From positions 18,040,587 through 18,104,586 of the forward strand of contig NC_071333.1 in assembly GCF_010183535.1 (NCBI RefSeq): DNA of 64,000 nucleotides, written 5' to 3'. Shown piece after piece: positions 9,114-21,000 of this stretch. This DNA comes from Caenorhabditis remanei (lineage: Eukaryota > Nematoda > Chromadorea > Rhabditida > Rhabditidae). The position numbers were made by a program, and so were the translations under genes. Every line of letters starts with the position of its first letter. The stretch's first letter is position 1. The notes beneath the pieces are model-generated. The model was not told the origin of the DNA, made no database searches, and was given only the letters and a program-made list of their open reading frames with translations.

Positions 9114-11764
9114 CTCAGCTGCATCGTCTTGCTCTCATAACTTTTCTTCCTTCCTTTTATTTCCTTTCTTTTATTATCTTGTAGTCTATCAGAGTCGCAG
9201 GAACTGTATTCGGTGCTCTGTTAGATAATTTTTTACTGTACTGTATTCGGAGAGACGTTCTAATTGTACTGGAACTGTATTCGGTGTTTATTGTATTGGT
9301 ATGGTATCCTGGAGAACTCGTTGTTTGAGTAATGTAACAAAGGAGTGTTGTTACCGTTAATGTTTACAATGGAACATGGTAAGATGTGCGATTGATCCAA
9401 TTGCTTGTCTTCACCACTTGTTTCTCGACAAATCTCTTTTATTTTCAGGTCCATTGGTACTTCTTCTTGGTAATAATGGCTACACGGGACATTTACAATT
9501 TCTCAATGGGCACTGCAATGCATTCGTAGACTACATCTGCTCTGGAGGGATACATTCTACTGGTCGACACTTCTACCTCATTGGCTTCATTCGGAACATT
9601 TTGCTGGGATCGACGAATGGACGCTGGATTTCTGGATCTGATATAAACATTTTATTTGAATTCTATTTTTTTTTGTGAAAGTAGTTTAATTGTTGAGTTT
9701 TCCCATTTTTCCCCTCTTTCATTGTATTGTTCATTTAATTTCCATTTTTTACTTGATTTCACTTTTATCATTGCCCCATAATAAATGCTAATCAAATTCA
9801 TTTAGAGGAAAGTTTCGAAATTTCAGATTTTCAGGACACAAGGAAAAAAAGTGACCGAGAGAGTAAAAAAGAACAAACAAATGAACACAACGATAAATCA
9901 ATCGTGTTCTCCTCCTCTTCCTTCATAAACCAAATAGTTTACCAAAAGACCAACCACATATTTTCTCGATATCATAGATGACCTACCACTCGGTAATAAA
10001 AACAAATATAAAAATGGTTCCACAGACTTCTCTTTGAATGTGCTCCTCACGCGAGAACTGGCAACGTGTTTGCTCTCCTCTTCCGCATACATATTTAGTG
10101 TCCATCATGCTCTGCTGCCTCTTTCTTACTAACTTCTTATTTCTCGCTCGCTGTATAATTAGCATTTTGTTATGATTATTTCTTAATGTGAGTAGTAGTG
10201 CATTCTAAAGTTGATTGGCTTTGAAAATTTTGGGCTAAATAAAGAAGATAGATGTTTTCATGTGGTTTAGGAAAAAGAAATGAAAAAAGAAGAAAAAAGG
10301 AGCTTCGAGGGGGGAGAAATTGATTTTTTTTCGAGTACGCATATTTGCGGCCCACGTGCTCAACTATGAGGTGTGAGGGTGTTAGAAAAAATTAAAGTTT
10401 TAAAAAACAATAACAAGTTTTAAAACTAAAACCACACGTATTTTACTGTTAATGTTTCTGATATTTGAATTCTAGCTAGACGGCTTTCATGAAAAAAGTA
10501 CAATATAGCTGTTTCTCTATTTTATTTATTTTATTCACACCACACGACACAAAGGAAATTCAAATTTGACTCGCATCAACCCATTGAACCAACTAGACAT
10601 TTGAGTGGCGTCCAATTTTTTCTAGTCTACGAAAAAATGTAAATAAAATGAAACACTGTCATTACTGACGGATTATTATTCGGCTCAAAATCACTTCATT
10701 TCACCTTTCGTGTCTTTTTCGTGTCTGATTGTAATTTTCGATCATTCAGAAACAGTAAGACCAAGAAGTTGTGTTTTATGTGTTTTAGTGACTGCAGATT
10801 TTTATATATGACTTTTTAAATTAGTAATCGAAAAATCGTTCACCAACCGCGACTCCACCCAAAAACGTACGAACAGTTATCACTACTTTGGTCTTGTCCG
10901 TGGTCTTACATTCAAAATAGGATAGCAGTCCAGTTCGGTTGTACGTTGAAGATGAGCGGGTTAATCTATCATTTTTAATGAGGAGTTTTTGTGGTGTAAT
11001 GTTGTTATCTGTTCTGTTTGAAAAGAATTCAATCTAATTTTTTTTTAACATTTTTGCAAATTTTAATCAACTTGTGACCAAACCAAGTTCATTTGTCAAG
11101 AATTTAATTGATAACTTGGTTGATATATATGATATCATCACTACACTCCTCCCTCTCTTTCTTTTCACTTGTCATCTTTTGATTCTAAGAAAGCCGTTGA
11201 GAGATTCTAAGAAAGCCCCCTCCTTCCTCTTTGGGATTGGTTGCCATAGTATCTAAACCAAATTCTGCACCTTTTCGATTTTCTTTTCCTTTTTACTCGT
11301 TTCACTATTCTAACGAAAAAAATTCCTTATCAGATTCACCTTTCTTCCTGTACTTAGTGCTTGTTTCTCTAATCGTAATCCTTTTATCATCTCAAAAATG
11401 TTTAACTTTATGTGATTCCCACACCTTAACTTATTTCCCTCCTGTTACCACGTGGAAGCGTGTTTTGTGACTAGAAACTTCTTCAGGAATACATAAATTT
11501 TCGGTTTCGGAATACAGTGTCACTCAGACATCAAACTGCAAACACCACCATTGGCAACATTTTCAGTTTTCTGATAAACGATTGATTGTCGGTCAGAGAT
11601 CGGGTAGAAACAAGCCAAAAACCACGCTTCTTTTTTCTCCCTCGCCCTCATTGTCGACTTTTACTGAAATAATTTCTCTACCTCGCATTATTCATATCTA
11701 ACTTTTTTTCAGAGCGTACTCGGCGGATGTAATAGTGTTCCTCTGATAAAGAAAGTGTTCCACA
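9114..11764. other. Region between let-7 and the MFS transporter
   Basis: The first 500 bases are probably the 3' part of pri-let-7. They contain a short repeated word (actgtattcgg, three times at 9204-9282) and the let-7 seed match at 9573. From about 9700 to 11700 the sequence is AT-rich with pyrimidine tracts. I found no exon with convincing codon composition or splice sites until the transporter start at 11765. Confidence 0.55.
9573..9580 (+). promoter_or_regulatory. Candidate let-7 complementary (autoregulatory) site
   Basis: CTACCTCA is a perfect complement to let-7 nucleotides 1-8 and lies about 470 nt downstream of the hairpin on the same strand. In C. elegans, let-7-loaded ALG-1 binds a let-7 complementary site near the 3' end of its own primary transcript and promotes processing. 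Position and strand fit that element; occupancy is inferred. Confidence 0.5.
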
Positions 11765-14048
11765 ATGATAAGCACCCCGTTCAACAGCGATGACTATCGT
11801 GTTTACCCTAAACGATGGATCTACTTGTTGGCCGTTAGTATGATCAATTTCTCCAATGGAAATGTAGGTTTTTTGTTTATGAATTGTTATAATTAGCTTC
11901 CCAAACTTCATTAGTGAAAATATTACTTCATATTTATATATATGTTTTCTAAAGATAGAATCATCTTTCATTCGTCATATCTTCCGACAAAATACAAAAT
12001 ATCAAATATCACCGAAACAGATATCAACTTAACACAATTACACTACGCTAGCCGTCAAAAAAGATGATATGTGACCGATTCTTTATCATAAGGTAGTTTT
12101 TCAACACAGACAAAGAAAGATCGAGTAGACTGTCGGAGATCTTTGAGGAATTTCGTACACATCATAGTTCAGTGGGATGGTTAAATAATAAAATTCGAAT
12201 ATATTTTCAGACATGGATCACATACGCCGCTATCACATTCTACACAAACAATTACTACTCCAACAATAACGCTGCTCTTTTCTTCAATGTAATCTTCATG
12301 GTGCTATCCATCCCAGTCGGCTTCTTGGCGTGTTGGTGGATTGACAAGTTTGGACTCCGATCAGCGGTAATATTTCGATATATGGAATTCAAAATAAACA
12401 CAAAATTAATAAAAATTTAGTACCACATTGGAACATGGGCAAACTTCATTGGAAATATCATCCGACTTGTTGCCTCAGGAACCTTCATTGATCCATCGAT
12501 ACGGTTCCCTATTGCAATCACCGGACAAGCTATCGCGGCCTTCGCTCAACCATTCGTGATGTTCCTTCCCACAAAACTCGCTGCTTACTGGTTTGCGGAT
12601 AATGAAAGAGCTATTGCGAATACGTTATCATCAATGTCTAACCCGATTGGAATCGCCGTCATGTACTCATTGGCTCCAGTGTTTGTAAATAAGACAACGC
12701 CAAAAAATTTCTTTAATATGGTTAGACCCAAAAAAAACGGGTCTAAAAAGATGTTTATATTTCAGAACATCGCTGTCACAGCTGTTGCATTCATCCCTGT
12801 TATCCTATCCCTTTTCATCACCGCATCTAAGCCACCATCACCTGCAACACCATCCAGAGCTGAGAACTCCGTGGAGTCTCCATCTTTCCTCGACGGAGTC
12901 ATATTATGCTTCAAATCGAAAACATTCATTGTACTCTCTATTTGTTTAGGTGAGAGTTACGAATACCTTCTAAATAGTCTTCTAAAAATATTGTATCAGT
13001 GTTTCTCTTTCTCGGAGAGACTTATGAAAAGACAGAGAGGTCAAAGTCTCATCTCACCAATTTTCTCTAGCCAAACTGTTTGCGAAAAGGAAAGAGAGGT
13101 TTTCGAAAAACGGGAATTAAAATGTTTCTAGAATCAAATCAAAATCACTATTTGATTAACACGCCTTTAATATTCTTTTTGACATATTGATGTTTCAATC
13201 TTAAAATTAAAAAATTCACTTCCTCATTCCCTGCAAAGTGAAATGTTAATGACATTTATAATCCCGCTACTAGTCATGTCACTGTAAACACGTACATATT
13301 TGTTTCAGGAGGAGGTGTTGGTCTTTTCAATGCTCTCTACAACAATTTGCAACCAGCACTTTGCGTGAAAGGGTACAGCCCGACGTTCAATGGAGGAATG
13401 GGAACATTGTTGATCATGTCAGGACTTGTCGGTGCAGCGATTAGTGGGATCATTGTTGATAAATGGGGGAAATTTGAAAAAGTTGGTTTGCAAAACAGGA
13501 AGTAGGAACAGGAAATAGAACGTGTGTTTTTTTAGGTAATGAAAGTCTCATTTTGCGTAGCCGGAGTAGCAGCAGCTTCCTTATCAATATGTATAAACTA
13601 CGAAGGAGTCGAGTGGTGGGTAGTCTTATCGATCTTTGTGTTTGGTGCTGCCGGATTCTCGATTTATCCCATTGGACTGGAAATGGGGGTGGAGGCAACA
13701 TTCCCTGTAGCCGAGGCAACCTCAACAGGTCTTATCATTATGATCGGACAAATCCAAGGTGTATTTTATGTGGTAATGACCAATTTGGCGGTTGGAAAAC
13801 CAGATCCCCATGACATGGCGATTCAAACTTGCGTTGATCAAAACGATCAAATTCATACGGTGCTAACATGGAAGTGTAAGTCAAGAATCCTTAGTTCTTT
13901 GTGGTTCTTCATGAATTTGCTTCCAGGGCCGTTCCTAATTTGGCTGGCATGCATCTCAGTTCTGATTATGAGTTTCGTTGCATTTTTCTGGCCGAAATAT
14001 AAGCGAAGGGAGTACGAGCAAGCAAAAAGATGGAACGAAATTGAATAA
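11765..14048 (+). CDS. SLC49-family major facilitator transporter
   Basis: Seven exons (about 11765..11863, 12211..12366, 12421..12720, 12766..12949, 13309..13481, 13536..13875, 13927..14048) give about 457 residues with roughly 12 hydrophobic segments. The N-terminus YRVYPKRWIYLLAVSMINFS, the first-half loop WWIDKFGLRSA (the MFS motif-A position) and WFADNERAIANTLSSMSNPIG are typical of the SLC49 group (FLVCR and DIRC2 relatives), which move haem, choline, ethanolamine or vitamin-type solutes across plasma or lysosomal membranes. The second-half signature IIVDKWGKFEK and the C-terminal FFWPKYKRREYEQAKRW agree. The actual substrate cannot be read from sequence. The 3' end is convergent with the gene at 14236; an AATAAA lies at 14116. 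Family call strong, paralogue uncertain. Confidence 0.85.
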
Positions 14049-14115
14049 TCAACTTGTATATTTATTTCTGAAAAAAAAATCAAGAAAATCATTTGAACAA
14101 AGAAAAAAGAAGATT

Positions 14116-14121
14116 AATAAA
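14116..14121 (+). terminator. Poly(A) signal of the MFS transporter gene
   Basis: An AATAAA lies 68 nt after the stop at 14048, in the 187-bp gap between convergent genes. Confidence 0.55.
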
Positions 14122-14235
14122 GAAATTAAAAAACAAAATTACAGATGTAGAACCATCGAGAACTTACTTACACGGGGGAGAAGTGTGGAAATGCAGAAAA
14201 TAAGGGACGTTAATACAAATATCTCGAGAGAAGAG

Positions 14236-15250
14236 TTATTCGGAGTCCTCAATGAGCTCTTTCTCGTGTCTAGCATCAGTGATCATCTTGTTGATGGTGT
14301 CGATCGATTTTTTGGCATCTTTGTAATCCTCGTCGTCCAGAGTACCTTTTCCAACGAACTTTGCTTCTTTCGCAAAGTTTTCGCATATCTGAAAATCTTG
14401 AGCTTACGTAAATCACCCTTTAGAGTTAGCTTACCTTGAAAGAATCCTCATCGGCCACATCCAGATAACTTTTGACAAGTTTCGCGTAACTGACATAGAC
14501 TTCGAGCCCCTGTGGCTGGTTTTTCTCCTTCCACACCTTTTTTGCAGCTAACGTAAGCTCATAAAAGATTTCCTGAATTGTAACTTTTCAAAAAATGTTG
14601 TCTAGCGTTTTTTTCTTACCTTCACCCGATTCCACACCTCATTCCGTTCCTCATCTCTGGCATACCGACTAAGTTTGCTGAAGACGTCGTAGACTGCATC
14701 GATATACAGATCGAGCCATTCTGCTGATTTTCTGAATTCTAAGGATCGGTAGGAATTTAGGAAATACGTGATATTTTTGTTTGTAACAGAAGTTTTTGAT
14801 TTTTAAAGCTTCGAGAATCATCTAGAGAGAGGTCACCTGTTTTCATGAAGACCGCTGGTGTTTGAACTTCATAAAACAACTTTGAAAATTATGTTTCACA
14901 AGGTTATATACACTAACAAAACTTTGGGCATAATCTGCATATGTAAAAAATGTAAATAATCAAACTCACACCAGCTTGACTCCTTCTAAAAGTGGCAGAC
15001 AAGCAAAACATGCATCCTTCTTCTCTTCAAATGAGCAACTGAAATACACTATCTTTCATTTTCCGACTACCTCCAGTTACCTCGTCAGTTTTTCACACAC
15101 AATAATGTTGATTGTATGCATTTCAGACTGAGTGTACTCAATCCCCTCCTCTGAAGTGTATTTTTCAATTGCTTCGAATGCCTCGTTGAGTGTTCCTGCT
15201 TCCGCCAAAGCTTTCGCCTTTTCGAATGCTTCTGTTCGCTCCATTTCCAT
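14236..15250 (-). CDS. Unrecognised 229-residue helical protein
   Basis: Six exons close in frame: 15081..15250, 14972..15038, 14837..14879, 14620..14738, 14435..14572, 14236..14388. The 43-nt third exon (LFYEVQTPAVFMKT) is required to keep phase. The start is the ATG at 15250, preceded by a tttttttccag acceptor, so trans-splicing is likely; a second in-frame Met is two codons later. The protein is acidic, rich in Glu, Lys and Ala, and predicted mostly helical (TEAFEKAKALAEAGTLNEAF, VWNRVKEIFYELTLAAKKVW). It has no signal peptide or membrane segment and only a few cysteines. I recognise no domain; repeated helix pairs could suggest a TPR-like or other alpha-solenoid fold, but that is a guess. 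It is convergent with the transporter and has no obvious operon partner. Confidence 0.75.
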
Positions 15251-16507
15251 TTTCTGGAAAAAAAACTACTTTGGATAAAATTTGCATCTAATTTCAATAA
15301 AATGAACGTTCCATTGAGAAAAAAAGAGAAACTTTACATTCAAAAACTCGAACCCAAGATAAAAGTAAAAAAGTCATATGAAAATAGTAAAAGTTTTAGA
15401 TGAGCGAAGAATAGTGAAGGAGAAACACAAAACACATCTGTTCTATTGAAGGTTGCCTCGAGAATGACACCAGTGTAATAAACGTCTTCCATGCATGTGG
15501 GCGGCGGACGAGTGTAAGAAAGCAGAAATCTCGTTGGTCCAGTCAACGAAATATCAGGGATAAATCTTAATGAACTGATATTGGCACCAAGGGAATTTGA
15601 GAAAGGGGAATTTGGATTTTTAATTGGAGATTAAGATCGATAGGCTAGATAGGGTAATCTGCCAATTTTGAACTGAATAAGAATGACTAAGCGGAAATAA
15701 GAAGTAAAGTTTTTTGAAACTTGATATCCCAGATCATCGTTTAGTAGATCGTCTGTTCAGTGTCAAGTGACCAACTTAAAAAAAAAAACGTACTGCAGAT
15801 TTTCTGAATGTGTAGTCTGAACCCGTCCATATCGGGTGGTTATCTTATACCAGATGTTACAAATTCTAGATACCCAATGTCAGTTTTTTTTTCATTTTTG
15901 TGTCTTTTTTGGAGTTTTGAAGGTTCTTGCTGCTTTTTTGTGCCAACCAACAACAATATGAATTCTAGAATATTTCTATGCATGTTTTGGTATATCCAAT
16001 GACATGTAAACAAGTTTTGAATAGTTTGAGGACCACAACCCATCTATCTTGTTCTGCCATGCTGAAAAACATTTTCCCAAGTTAGTTCCCATTCATAATT
16101 TTCAACTTCCTTCATAACTTGACCGATGTTGACACATTTCTCATTGCACCTCCACACTTTTTCTCTCAGGTATCTCTCAGATCCTCTTCCTTCTGTTTCT
16201 TCTTTTCCCATGTTGACATCGTAAAACTTTTTTGTGGAAAAAACCCTCCTATTTCATTCTCTCAACCAAGTGAATTGAGTCGTTCAGGACTTGAAGTGAG
16301 ATGAAAACACGAAAAGAGACGAGAGAAAAGAAAAAGAGAGTATCTTCAAAATGATCTGAGCTTCGAAGCGCAGGAGCGGGAGCCGCAGCAGCAGCGGAGC
16401 AGAAGCAGGCAACACAATCGTCAGTATTTCTTCTTCTCTCCTGTCAGACAAATGGCACGCCCACACATGCTTTCTTTCTGTTTTCCAATCAACATTCGGA
16501 GAGCAAA
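15251..16507. other. Divergent intergenic region before tsp-8
   Basis: This holds the 5' flanks of the 229-residue gene (-) and tsp-8 (+). It is AT-rich, with pyrimidine tracts at 16110-16260 and a GC-richer purine block (gcgcagg/gcagcagc words) at about 16360-16415 just upstream of tsp-8. No coding or RNA gene was recognised. Confidence 0.55.
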
Positions 16508-17832
16508 ATGGGCTCCTGCGTGAATGCGCTGCGTATTGTAACTTTTTTATTTAACTTTGCTTTTTGGGTAAGTTTTGGGGGTACAGGTACATTAACTACT
16601 TCATTATATAAATTGGTATTCAATGGGAGTTTCAACTTTTAAAATTCTAAGAGCATGCCTGAACTTGTTTTAAACAAATAAGTATCACTGTATGATAATA
16701 TATTAAAATTCATTATTTTTACGTTTAGTTTCTTTCACTCCCAATGTTTTCCAGCTATCCGGTGTTGTAGTCTTCGGTCTTGGAATATGGCTCTTGTTTG
16801 ATCCGGCAGCTTCAGATTTCTTTGCCCTCCACTCCACCCACCCAGGTACCCATTTTTCTATCCCCAACCACCCAAACCTCATTTTTCATTTTTCTAGGAG
16901 CCTTCCGGTATGTCGGTTGGTTTCTTGTTGGAGCCGGTGCAATTATCATTCTGGTCGGATATTTCGGATGTATTGGAGCATGGAGAATGAATCAATGTGC
17001 ACTCGCATTTGTAAGTTTTTTCTTTCTGTCACTTTTCTGTCACAACTGCTATTTCCTCTTTTTTTCACACATTCGTCGCATAAATGAGTTTTTTTTTTTC
17101 TAGTTCTGCTGCATATTAATCTTCGCATTCTTCCTCGAGTTGGCAGCTGCTGTCACACTTTTCCACAAACAAGAACACGTCAAACACTATGTGGAAAGCA
17201 GTATGTACGACACCATTCGAAACCGCTACTCATCGGAAACAGCCTTCAAAGATGCATTCGACACCGTTCAGGAGAAAGTAATAGAGAGGAGGATTGGAAA
17301 CTGGATTAATTTTCTATTTTTCAGTTTGAATGCTGTGGAGTGAAGACTTATACGGACTGGCTTAGTGCTAGATGGGACGCCGAGCCATCTACCCAATTGG
17401 AAGTGAATGAAGAGGACGCTGGAAGAATTGAGCACGGAATTGGAGCATTTGGAGGGAATAAGGGAACTGGATATGGTAAATGGCTTTTTTTTTTGAAAAA
17501 CGGAAGACAACTTTATATGATATTTTAGGACGTGTCCCATCATCCTGCTGTAACGAACATGGAAAACTCTCCTACCCAAATAACTGCGGTAAATCTTTCA
17601 ACCAAGCCCCACTCAACACATATTCCCAATTCATCAACACCCAGGTAATTATCACTAATTAAATTTTTATTATCTGATAATTTTATAGGGATGTGCCGAT
17701 GCAGTATATGAAAGTGTTAGCAGCTCCCTGAACCTTATTGTCGGAGTCTGTGTTATCCTGTGTATCGTTCAACTATTGGGAATCGTGTTGTCCATGACGC
17801 TGTGCTGCTGTAAGAACAACTCGAAGAAATAA
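16508..17832 (+). CDS. tsp-8: Tetraspanin
   Basis: Seven exons (16508..16567, 16755..16845, 16898..17010, 17104..17277, 17325..17475, 17529..17644, 17689..17832) give 282 residues. Four membrane segments are visible: RIVTFLFNFAFWLSGVVVFG, FLVGAGAIIILVGYFGCIGA, FCCILIFAFFLELAAAVTLF and the C-terminal LIVGVCVILCIVQLLGIVL. The large extracellular loop carries the tetraspanin hallmark CCG (FECCGVK, exon 5) and the downstream pair PSSCC plus a later NCGK. The tail is short (CCCKNNSKK). Tetraspanins organise membrane microdomains with integrins, ADAM proteases and signalling receptors. The symbol is given because C. elegans tsp-8 is, to my knowledge, the neighbour of the attractin gene, as here; the family call itself is near certain. 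Confidence 0.88.
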
Positions 17833-18098
17833 ATATAGGCTTTGTTATAGATCTGTTCAAAAGTTTTAAATATGAAAAATTTGAAAAAATTGGATTTCGA
17901 ATGACAACATATTTATTGATCGAAAACTTTAAAAAGTGAAATACAAAGTATAGAAATTGAAAAAAAAAACTCGTAATCTTCATATGCAAGTATTTGATTG
18001 ATCGACAGTTTGAAAGAGAGAAAAATGACAAAAGTGGTGAAAATGAGGTTAGATTGGAATGGGGAGGGGGGAAAAAGGAATTTTCATCGAAATAATGG

Positions 18099-21000
18099 TT
18101 AATCTGAATTGTTCGGGCGTTGTCGCATCGTAGCCAAGAAGTTTCGGAAATTACTTTTCCTCCCGCCACTACTCTCGCCGTTCTCTTGTGCTTGTAACAC
18201 ACCGACTTGTTGAGGAGTCAGAAGACAAAGTGAAGAAGCGACGGCTAATCCGGATGTTCCACTCGGCGTCACTCCTTTTCCGCCAGTTGGAAGACGTACA
18301 GCTAGCGTGAAGACTCCTGCACGATAGTTATGGCAGGGTTCGATGGATAGTGGTGTCGGACCACCGGCAGACGAGAATTGGCTCAGCATGCTCAGCTCCA
18401 TTTTTGTCGACGCAAAAGGACGAGATGCCATCTGAAAAATTTTGGAATTTTGCGGTGAAGAGAACCTGATGGACCTACATGTTCAATTTCATCGATTCGT
18501 CTTTGATTCCGCCGATATGCTTCTATCCGTACTTTGATCATCCATAAAAGACCAGCAACCACTAGTAGAACAATAAAGCACCTAAAAACTTGAATATATT
18601 TTGGTAGCTAAAAATAAAACTTACGCAGCAAATATAACAAAGAACAGGACCCAATTTATTGGAGGGGATTGTGCAAAACTGACAACTATTTGAACTGGAG
18701 TTTGGAAGTTGTAGACGCGGACCTGAATAATAAAAATAAAAATATTTTTTAAATAGGAAAAATGAATCTACTCACAAAGAAAGTTGTATTAGAATCCGGT
18801 CCGAATGGATATCCTTTATCAGAAGCCACATAGACACGACGGAATCCTTTGGAGTCGCATATCGTGTCCACCTGAAATTTAGAAATTTATTAACATGTCG
18901 AGCCTTTTATTGTCACCATCATAGTCTGAGTTCTCTCCGGTAGGCCATCCATATAAGAAGACGTCATGTTCAATGCGACAAGCGCGTTTCCTTTTGGTGA
19001 CTCACAGCTGATTTGGAATGTAACGTCGGTGTCCTTCTGAAAAAATTTAAAAAAATTTATGTGCCATCATCGTGGAAAGAATTTTATAGAATCTACCTTA
19101 TAAGGAACACTATACAGATAGATTTCACTCGTGTGGTTGTCCTTATCGTCAGCCTTCAACTTGAATGTGAAAATGAAGTCCACCGCCAATTCATCTGCAA
19201 ATATGTTTTCGTTGATAACTATTGAATAATGTAAACCTCTTACAGTAACACGGAGTTCCTTTGCTGGGAGTACCAAGATACTTGATTTCACACTTATCAC
19301 AGTGATCTCCGGTGACACCCTTCGTGCGACAGTAGCACTGGCCGGATTGTGGGTCACACATGTCCGCTTGTCCATTGCAGTCACACTCTGAATAGAATTT
19401 TTTAATTGAATATAAAAATGGTTCACTTACTCTGACAAATTCCTCCATTCCTTGCATCTCCATAGAATCCTGGAGCACAACTTCCACAGTGAGCACCGAT
19501 TGTGTTATTCTGACAGCTTTGGCACTTTTCGATAGTTACTGGAGGGAATGATCCAACGGAAGTGATGCATGTGGAGTGTCCGTTACATTGACACGCTGGA
19601 CAGTCTATGAAATGCCAAGTGCTATTTTCTGGTTTCCCTTCTAATGGTCCTGTGGCAGCACCACGGATACAGAGACCTAATCCAGTTTTTGAATCATCAG
19701 CGAGCCATCCACAACCTGGGTCTCTTTGACATTCTCCACAAGTTTTGTGCTCCTCGCAGATGCTTGACTCTGAAAAGTTACTCAATTAGTTATAATTTCA
19801 GACAAAAACTCCTACCTGCTTGACAAACTCTCCGAAGCACGTTTCCCGAGCCGGAAGTCACCCAAGAGTGACACTGTCCATATGCGAAGGAAAGTGTGTA
19901 GGCCTCCAAGTTGATGCATCGGTTGGTACTCGGACACCACATGCACTGGTCAAGTTCCGTACAGTCACTGCAGTTGTTTCTTTGTGCACATGGCATTGGG
20001 CACTCCGAAGTGTTCCGGAAGATCGAGCGGCTAAGTGAGGGGAAGTGGGATGGTGAGAGGAACTTGCTACGGTCGGAGAGCACGGATTTTGTCTCATACT
20101 CGTAGACAACGGCAACTAGAAAAGAGATTGAATTAGAGAACGCGTCGTTTTTAACATGATAAGTCTTCGGTGACCAGGCTGTCAAACAATCTATAAATTT
20201 GGTTATAGGTAATTTCGACAACGGAAAGTCAATTTCTGCCATCAAAACGTGCGTAATGTGTCTGCGAGCTGACGTGAGTTATAAGCTCTCAAACTTTCCA
20301 TATAGTCAATATTTTCACATGGAATTCCAAATCCGCCGCATATACGCCACCACGCGGTTTCATTTGTGTTCTCCAGCGGTTCGTAGGCTAGAAAAATGAG
20401 AACATCTTTGCATACACTATTTGCCGATTTGGAATTCCATGTGGAAAAACTTAACTATATGAAAAATTAAAAAGCTCATAACTCGGGTTGCAGAGAAATT
20501 CCCCCAGTTTTGACTGTGTAAATTAACTCCCCGTAGTCCAAAATACCTATCACCAAATTTATAGATCTTTCGTAAGCCGCGTCACCTAAGATTTCCTTTG
20601 TACGTTACATAATTCTAAAAACTCACTCAAATCTTCCTTGCTAACACACGGCGACGATTTGTCAATCGGGTACCAAGTACAATGAGGCGACACCCGACAA
20701 CTTCCACAATTGTTCTCCATATTGCATGGCCTCATTGAAGCGACACTATTGTGTTGTGAACATTTCTCCCAAGAAGTCAACATTCCCGGTCCATCAACGC
20801 ATTCTTGTTCATTTGGCAGGCATTGTTCTCCAGATGAACACCAACCACACCCAGATTTTGATGCACACGAGACACAATCGGTTTGCTCTTCGCATGTCTT
20901 CAGTGCTAATCTCAACGGAGTGTTAGTGCATTCATCGAAACTTTTTGGAGATGAAGACTTGATGACGGAGTTAAATGTTGATTTGTAGGAGACGGTTGGA

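Larger units (their letters stand above)
8997..9580 (+). ncRNA. let-7: Primary let-7 transcript region (trans-spliced pri-miRNA)
   Basis: The pri-miRNA is inferred from a tttcag trans-splice acceptor ending at 8996, the hairpin at 9021-9113, and a let-7 complementary site at 9573-9580. In C. elegans the let-7 primary transcript receives SL1 a few tens of bases upstream of the hairpin; here the acceptor is 34 nt upstream of the lower stem. The true 3' end is unknown, so the right limit is only the last recognised element. No conserved protein is encoded in the span. Confidence 0.6.

Noticed and set aside
11660..11700. Second let-7 seed match (ctacctc near 11680)
   Set aside because: It lies in the 5' flank of the transporter, far from let-7, without the adjacent A; a 7-mer is expected by chance at this scale.
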